Part shown: positions 4,532 through 7,517 of the stretch, piece by piece
Position numbering within the stretch: the stretch's first letter is position 1
Layout of the letters: each line of letters opens with the position of its first letter
Assembly: GCA_002382755.1 (NCBI GenBank)
Contig: DFZT01000041.1
Span: forward strand, 36,817-44,333
DNA length: 7,517 nt
Source of the DNA: Firmicutes bacterium UBA4049
Lineage (GTDB): Bacteria; Bacillota; Desulfotomaculia; Desulfotomaculales; Nap2-2B
Reading direction: 5' to 3'
Notes under the pieces: generated by a model
Told to the model about the DNA's origin: nothing
The model's database searches: none
The model's input: only the letters and a program-made list of their open reading frames with translations
Program-made: the position numbers and the translations under genes

Positions 4532-6603
4532 TAATTATCATCTCCCACAGAATTAATGCTTTGATAAAGTATTTCGATCATTTCATCCAATTCTTCAGGC
4601 TCGGTCGCTAACGGAGGCATAAAAACAACAACATCATCCAGCGGCCGGATAATCATGCCTTTCTTCCTCGCTGTCAAACAAGCCTTAATCCCTCTCTTTT
4701 CCTCAATAGGAAACGGCTCTTTTGTCTTTTTATTCCGGACCAGTTCTATACCCACCATAAAACCGCTCCGCCGAATTTCACCAACATGTTCAAGCTTGGC
4801 AAAATTCTCAAGCTTACTGGAGAGATAAACTATTTTGGACTGCATTTTCTCTATAATTTTATCCCTTGCAAATATCTCCAGGTTGGCAAGGGCGGCGGCG
4901 CAGGCTAAAGGATTGCCCGTATAGGAATGACCGTGGAAAAAAGTTTTCTGCTCCCGGTGATCAGCCAAAAAGGCGTCATAGATTTCCCCGGTAACCATCG
5001 TGGCTGCCAGAGGAAGGTACCCGCCCGTGATTCCCTTACTGACAGTAAGAAAATCAGGAGAGATATTTTCGTGTTCGCAGGCAAACATTTTTCCTGTCTT
5101 GCCAAATCCTGTGGCAACCTCGTCAGTGATCAAGAGCAGGTTATATTTTGTACATAAATCTTTTATCCTGGAAAGATAACCCGGCGGCTGTACGATAATA
5201 CCGCCTGCGCCCTGAACCTTTGGTTCTATGATCATTGCAGCCAGTTCCTCATGATTCCTGCTCATTAATTCTTCCGTTGCATCAATACAGGCAAAACCGC
5301 AGCTGTCCGGTTCTTTTTGAAAAACGCATCTATAACAATAAGGGGAAGGAGCTTTTAACGCTTTAAAAAGCAGGGGGTGAAAAATCTGGTGAAAGATGTC
5401 TATTCCGCCAACACTTACTGATCCGATAGTATCCCCATGGTAAGCGTTTGTTAATGTTAAAAATTTGTTTTTGTCCTTCCTGCCTTTATGCTGCCAATAT
5501 TGGAAAGCCATTTTTAAAGCTATTTCCACCGATGTTGAGCCGTTATCGGAATAAAATACTTTCTCCAGCCCGTCCGGCGCTCTTTCGATAAGTTGTTCGG
5601 CTAGTTCGATAGCTCCCCTGTGGCTTAAACCCAACATTGTACTGTGCGAAATTTTGCCTAACTGGGCAGATACCGCCCGGTCTATTTCAGCCCTGCGGTG
5701 TCCATGTACGTTTAACCAAAGTGAAGACACGCCATCATAATATCTTTTTCCATCTGTGTCGATTAAAGATATGCCCTCCCCGCGTTCAATGATGATCTGA
5801 TTTCCGGATACCCAATCCTTCATCTGAGTAAACGGATACCAGACATATTTTCTGTCCTTCTTAATTAGGTCCAAATCCTGTTCAGACTTTACATACAGAT
5901 AAGTTCCGATCATTTCCCAGTTTAAAGAGTCGTCTACTGCCCCAATAATATCTTCCTGTTCAAGCTTGTCCAAATACGGAATTATTCCTAACAGGGGAAC
6001 TCCGCCCAATTCGGCAATCAGACCCGGGTTGGTTTTTTCTGCAATCCCCTTTTCCGGTGATCCGCTGCTGATAACCACACCGGCTATGTGTAAGCCCCTG
6101 CTCCTGGCATAGGAAATTGTTAAAAGGGCATGATTGATTGTTCCCAGGTTTGCCCTGGCTACGATAATTACAGGCATTCCCATCATTACGATAAGATCAG
6201 CCATCAGAAGCCGATCGGTCAGCGGGGCAAGTATTCCGCCGGCGCCTTCCACTACCATGAATTGGTGCTTCTTCTTTAACTCATTAAAAGATTCCATGAT
6301 CAGATCTGGATCTATCCTTACGCCGGCCAATTCTGCGGCTATGCGGGGAGTCAGGGGATCTTTAAGACAGTAAGGATTAATCTGTTTGAAATCGGAGTTG
6401 AGATCAGCCGCCCGGGCAAGCAGCAAAGCGTCCCCGATCAGACCGGCATCATTCGCTGCTTTTTCAAAACCGCTCTGTACAGGCTTCATTACTCCGATGT
6501 CAACTGACCTGCGTCTCAGGCAGCCGCAAAGTCCGGATGCAAAAATTGTTTTTCCTACATCAGTATCAGTGCCGGTGATAAAAAAACCATTCTCTTTAAA
6601 AAT
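4531..6603 (-). CDS. bioDA: BioD-BioA fusion: dethiobiotin synthetase / DAPA aminotransferase, ATT start
   Basis: One frame encodes two consecutive biotin enzymes, about 690 residues with the proposed ATT start. The BioD part (about 1-240) has the Walker A loop GTDTDVGKT at 11-19, KPVQSG at about 40-45, and EGAGG at 119-123. It carboxylates DAPA with ATP to give dethiobiotin. The BioA part begins at about 248 with KKDRKYVWYPFTQMKDW, a normal BioA N-terminus. It continues with SDNGSTSVE, AYHGDT at 387-392, ITDEV with the PLP-binding Asp494, and VSKGITGG with the PLP lysine Lys523, and makes DAPA from KAPA. A four-Cys patch (CxxC x8 CxxxC) falls at about 423-439. The linker is almost nil. The first ATG (6487-6489) would give 652 residues without Walker A, so I reject it. 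In frame upstream of Walker A there is no ATG, GTG or TTG back to a TAA at 6625-6627. ATT at 6601-6603 has the right spacing to a strong Shine-Dalgarno. The fusion and both activities are clear, and the exact start is less sure. Confidence 0.88.
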   Translation of the reverse strand: MFKENGFFITGTDTDVGKTIFASGLCGCLRRRSVDIGVMKPVQSGFEKAANDAGLIGDALLLARAADLNSDFKQINPYCLKDPLTPRIAAELAGVRIDPDLIMESFNELKKKHQFMVVEGAGGILAPLTDRLLMADLIVMMGMPVIIVARANLGTINHALLTISYARSRGLHIAGVVISSGSPEKGIAEKTNPGLIAELGGVPLLGIIPYLDKLEQEDIIGAVDDSLNWEMIGTYLYVKSEQDLDLIKKDRKYVWYPFTQMKDWVSGNQIIIERGEGISLIDTDGKRYYDGVSSLWLNVHGHRRAEIDRAVSAQLGKISHSTMLGLSHRGAIELAEQLIERAPDGLEKVFYSDNGSTSVEIALKMAFQYWQHKGRKDKNKFLTLTNAYHGDTIGSVSVGGIDIFHQIFHPLLFKALKAPSPYCYRCVFQKEPDSCGFACIDATEELMSRNHEELAAMIIEPKVQGAGGIIVQPPGYLSRIKDLCTKYNLLLITDEVATGFGKTGKMFACEHENISPDFLTVSKGITGGYLPLAATMVTGEIYDAFLADHREQKTFFHGHSYTGNPLACAAALANLEIFARDKIIEKMQSKIVYLSSKLENFAKLEHVGEIRRSGFMVGIELVRNKKTKEPFPIEEKRGIKACLTARKKGMIIRPLDDVVVFMPPLATEPEELDEMIEILYQSINSVGDDN

Positions 6604-6610
6604 CGTCCAG

Positions 6611-6619
6611 TCCTCCCCT
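6611..6619 (-). promoter_or_regulatory. Ribosome binding site pointing to the ATT start of bioDA
   Basis: AGGGGAGGA on the minus strand is a near-ideal Shine-Dalgarno, and 7 nt separate it from the ATT at 6601-6603. It is about 20 nt from the out-of-frame ATG at 6588-6590 and over 120 nt from the first in-frame ATG at 6489. It is therefore the main evidence for the start chosen. Confidence 0.75.
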
Positions 6620-6672
6620 GCTTTTTATTTGGTTACGAAACAAAAAATTGTCTTCTTGACGCTTTTGTTAGT

Positions 6673-7517
6673 TTAAATCAGGCCTGTTTCTCTGCCTGCG
6701 CTTTCAAATATATTAAGAACTTCCTCAAGATCTTCCCTTGTATGGGTTGCCATTACGGACACCCTTAAACGGCTCGTTCCCGGCGGTACCGAAGGAGGCC
6801 TGATCCCGGTTACAAATACACCGCGCTCGAAAAGAGACTCGTCCATAGCCATTGTCAGGCCGTCATCCCCTACCAGGATGGGAATTATTTGAGACTCCCT
6901 GGATAAAATCGTAAAACCAAGCCTGGTTAAACCTTTACTTAAAAAATTAACATTATCAAATAACTTGGCCCGTATTTCAGGTTTTTCCCGGATTAAGTCC
7001 ACAGCGGCAATGGCTGCTCCGACAGCCGCCGGAGGCAGGCCGGTGGAATAAATAAAGCTTCGGGCTTTATTTCGCAGGTAGTTAATTAATTCACTTTTCC
7101 CGGTAACGTAACCGCCGCAGCTGGCTAGGGCTTTGCTTAAAGTCCCGACCTGGACGGCAACCTTCCCCTCAAGGTTAAAATGTTCCACCGTACCAGCGCC
7201 CCGGTCGCCGAAAACGCCTGTAGAGTGCGCGTCATCCACCATTACAAACGCGTCATACTTCTCCGCTAAAGCAACTATATCCGGGAGGGGCGCTAGATCG
7301 CCGTCCATACTAAAGACACCATCAGTAATAACCAGGCGGCGGCGGCAATCTTGAGTCTCGCTTAAGGCTTTCTCAAGCTGCGGCATATCTTTGTGGGCAA
7401 AAATTACAACACGGGCCCTGCTTAAGCGACAGCCGTCAATGATGCTGGCATGGTTTAATTCATCGCTGATTACAGCGTCCTCAGGACCGGCCAGGGAACT
7501 TATCGTACCTATATTGG
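6673..7517 (-). CDS. bioF: 8-amino-7-oxononanoate synthase (KAPA synthase), N-terminus outside window
   Basis: BioF condenses pimeloyl thioester with alanine to KAPA, the first ring-building step of biotin, using PLP. The open frame runs past the right edge and gives about 280 C-terminal residues. Roughly 110 N-terminal residues of the usual 390 are missing. Reading in from the edge one sees ISDELNHASIIDGCRLSRA (family motif DxxNHAS). Downstream come VITDGVFSMDGDLAPL, the PLP-contacting VDDAHSTGVFG, and GTLSKALASCGGYVTG with the Schiff-base lysine at about position 128 of the visible part. The C-terminus ends in RLRVSVMATHTREDLEEVLNIF. An ATG lies at 7384-7386, but it is internal and not the start. 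Glycine C-acetyltransferase (Kbl) is a close relative, and the neighbouring bioDA decides for BioF. The stop codon lies 69 bp before the bioDA start with no terminator between, so they are probably cotranscribed. Confidence 0.92.
   Translation of the reverse strand, partial: NIGTISSLAGPEDAVISDELNHASIIDGCRLSRARVVIFAHKDMPQLEKALSETQDCRRRLVITDGVFSMDGDLAPLPDIVALAEKYDAFVMVDDAHSTGVFGDRGAGTVEHFNLEGKVAVQVGTLSKALASCGGYVTGKSELINYLRNKARSFIYSTGLPPAAVGAAIAAVDLIREKPEIRAKLFDNVNFLSKGLTRLGFTILSRESQIIPILVGDDGLTMAMDESLFERGVFVTGIRPPSVPPGTSRLRVSVMATHTREDLEEVLNIFESAGRETGLI

Noticed and set aside
6604..6672. BirA operator or terminator in the bioF-bioDA gap
   Set aside because: The only symmetry is AACAAAA/TTTTGTT, AT-only with no T-tract after it, and no TTGTTAAC-type BirA half-site pair in the right orientation is present.
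6673..7386. bioF starting at the ATG at 7386
   Set aside because: The frame continues upstream to the window edge with conserved BioF sequence (DELNHASIIDG), so this Met is internal.

Overview
The window is a stretch of a sporulating, probably clostridial-type Firmicutes chromosome. The evidence is the spoVG-glmU-prs order, which also occurs in Bacillus, together with SpoVG itself, strong AAGGAGG-type ribosome binding sites, non-ATG starts, AT-rich intergenic DNA and genes of middling GC. A Peptococcaceae/Desulfotomaculum-like host is my guess. The sequence does not fix the genus.

Layout. Nearly everything is on the minus strand, so the genes read from right to left. At the right edge is a biotin-synthesis block. 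It holds bioF (missing its N-terminus beyond position 7517), then a single long gene fusing BioD to BioA, then an ACT-domain threonine ammonia-lyase (ilvA) whose ATG shares one base with the bioDA stop codon. A hairpin plus T-tract closes this block at 3221-3264. Next comes spoVG with its own upstream region and its own terminator (2716-2744). Then come glmU and prs, 67 bp apart and probably cotranscribed. At the left edge the end of an unidentified plus-strand gene (3-206) converges on prs, with only 3 bp between the two stop codons.

How the genes work together. BioF makes 7-keto-8-aminopelargonate (KAPA), the BioA half converts it to 7,8-diaminopelargonate (DAPA), and the BioD half closes the ureido ring to give dethiobiotin. 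Three consecutive biotin steps are therefore covered by two adjacent genes. GlmU makes UDP-GlcNAc for the cell wall and Prs makes PRPP for nucleotides, histidine and tryptophan. SpoVG is a small RNA/DNA-binding regulator.

Main points of interest. (1) bioDA has no in-frame ATG, GTG or TTG before its essential Walker A motif. The best start is an ATT with an ideal Shine-Dalgarno sequence, and the first ATG would delete the ATP-binding loop. A T7 run just downstream gives an alternative explanation. (2) BioD and BioA are fused in one reading frame. (3) ilvA is translationally coupled to the biotin genes. (4) A close match to the sigma-H promoter consensus lies in front of glmU, downstream of a terminator that separates it from spoVG. 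(5) spoVG uses a TTG start. I saw no CRISPR array, insertion sequence, tRNA, rRNA or riboswitch, and no clearly new multi-gene system.
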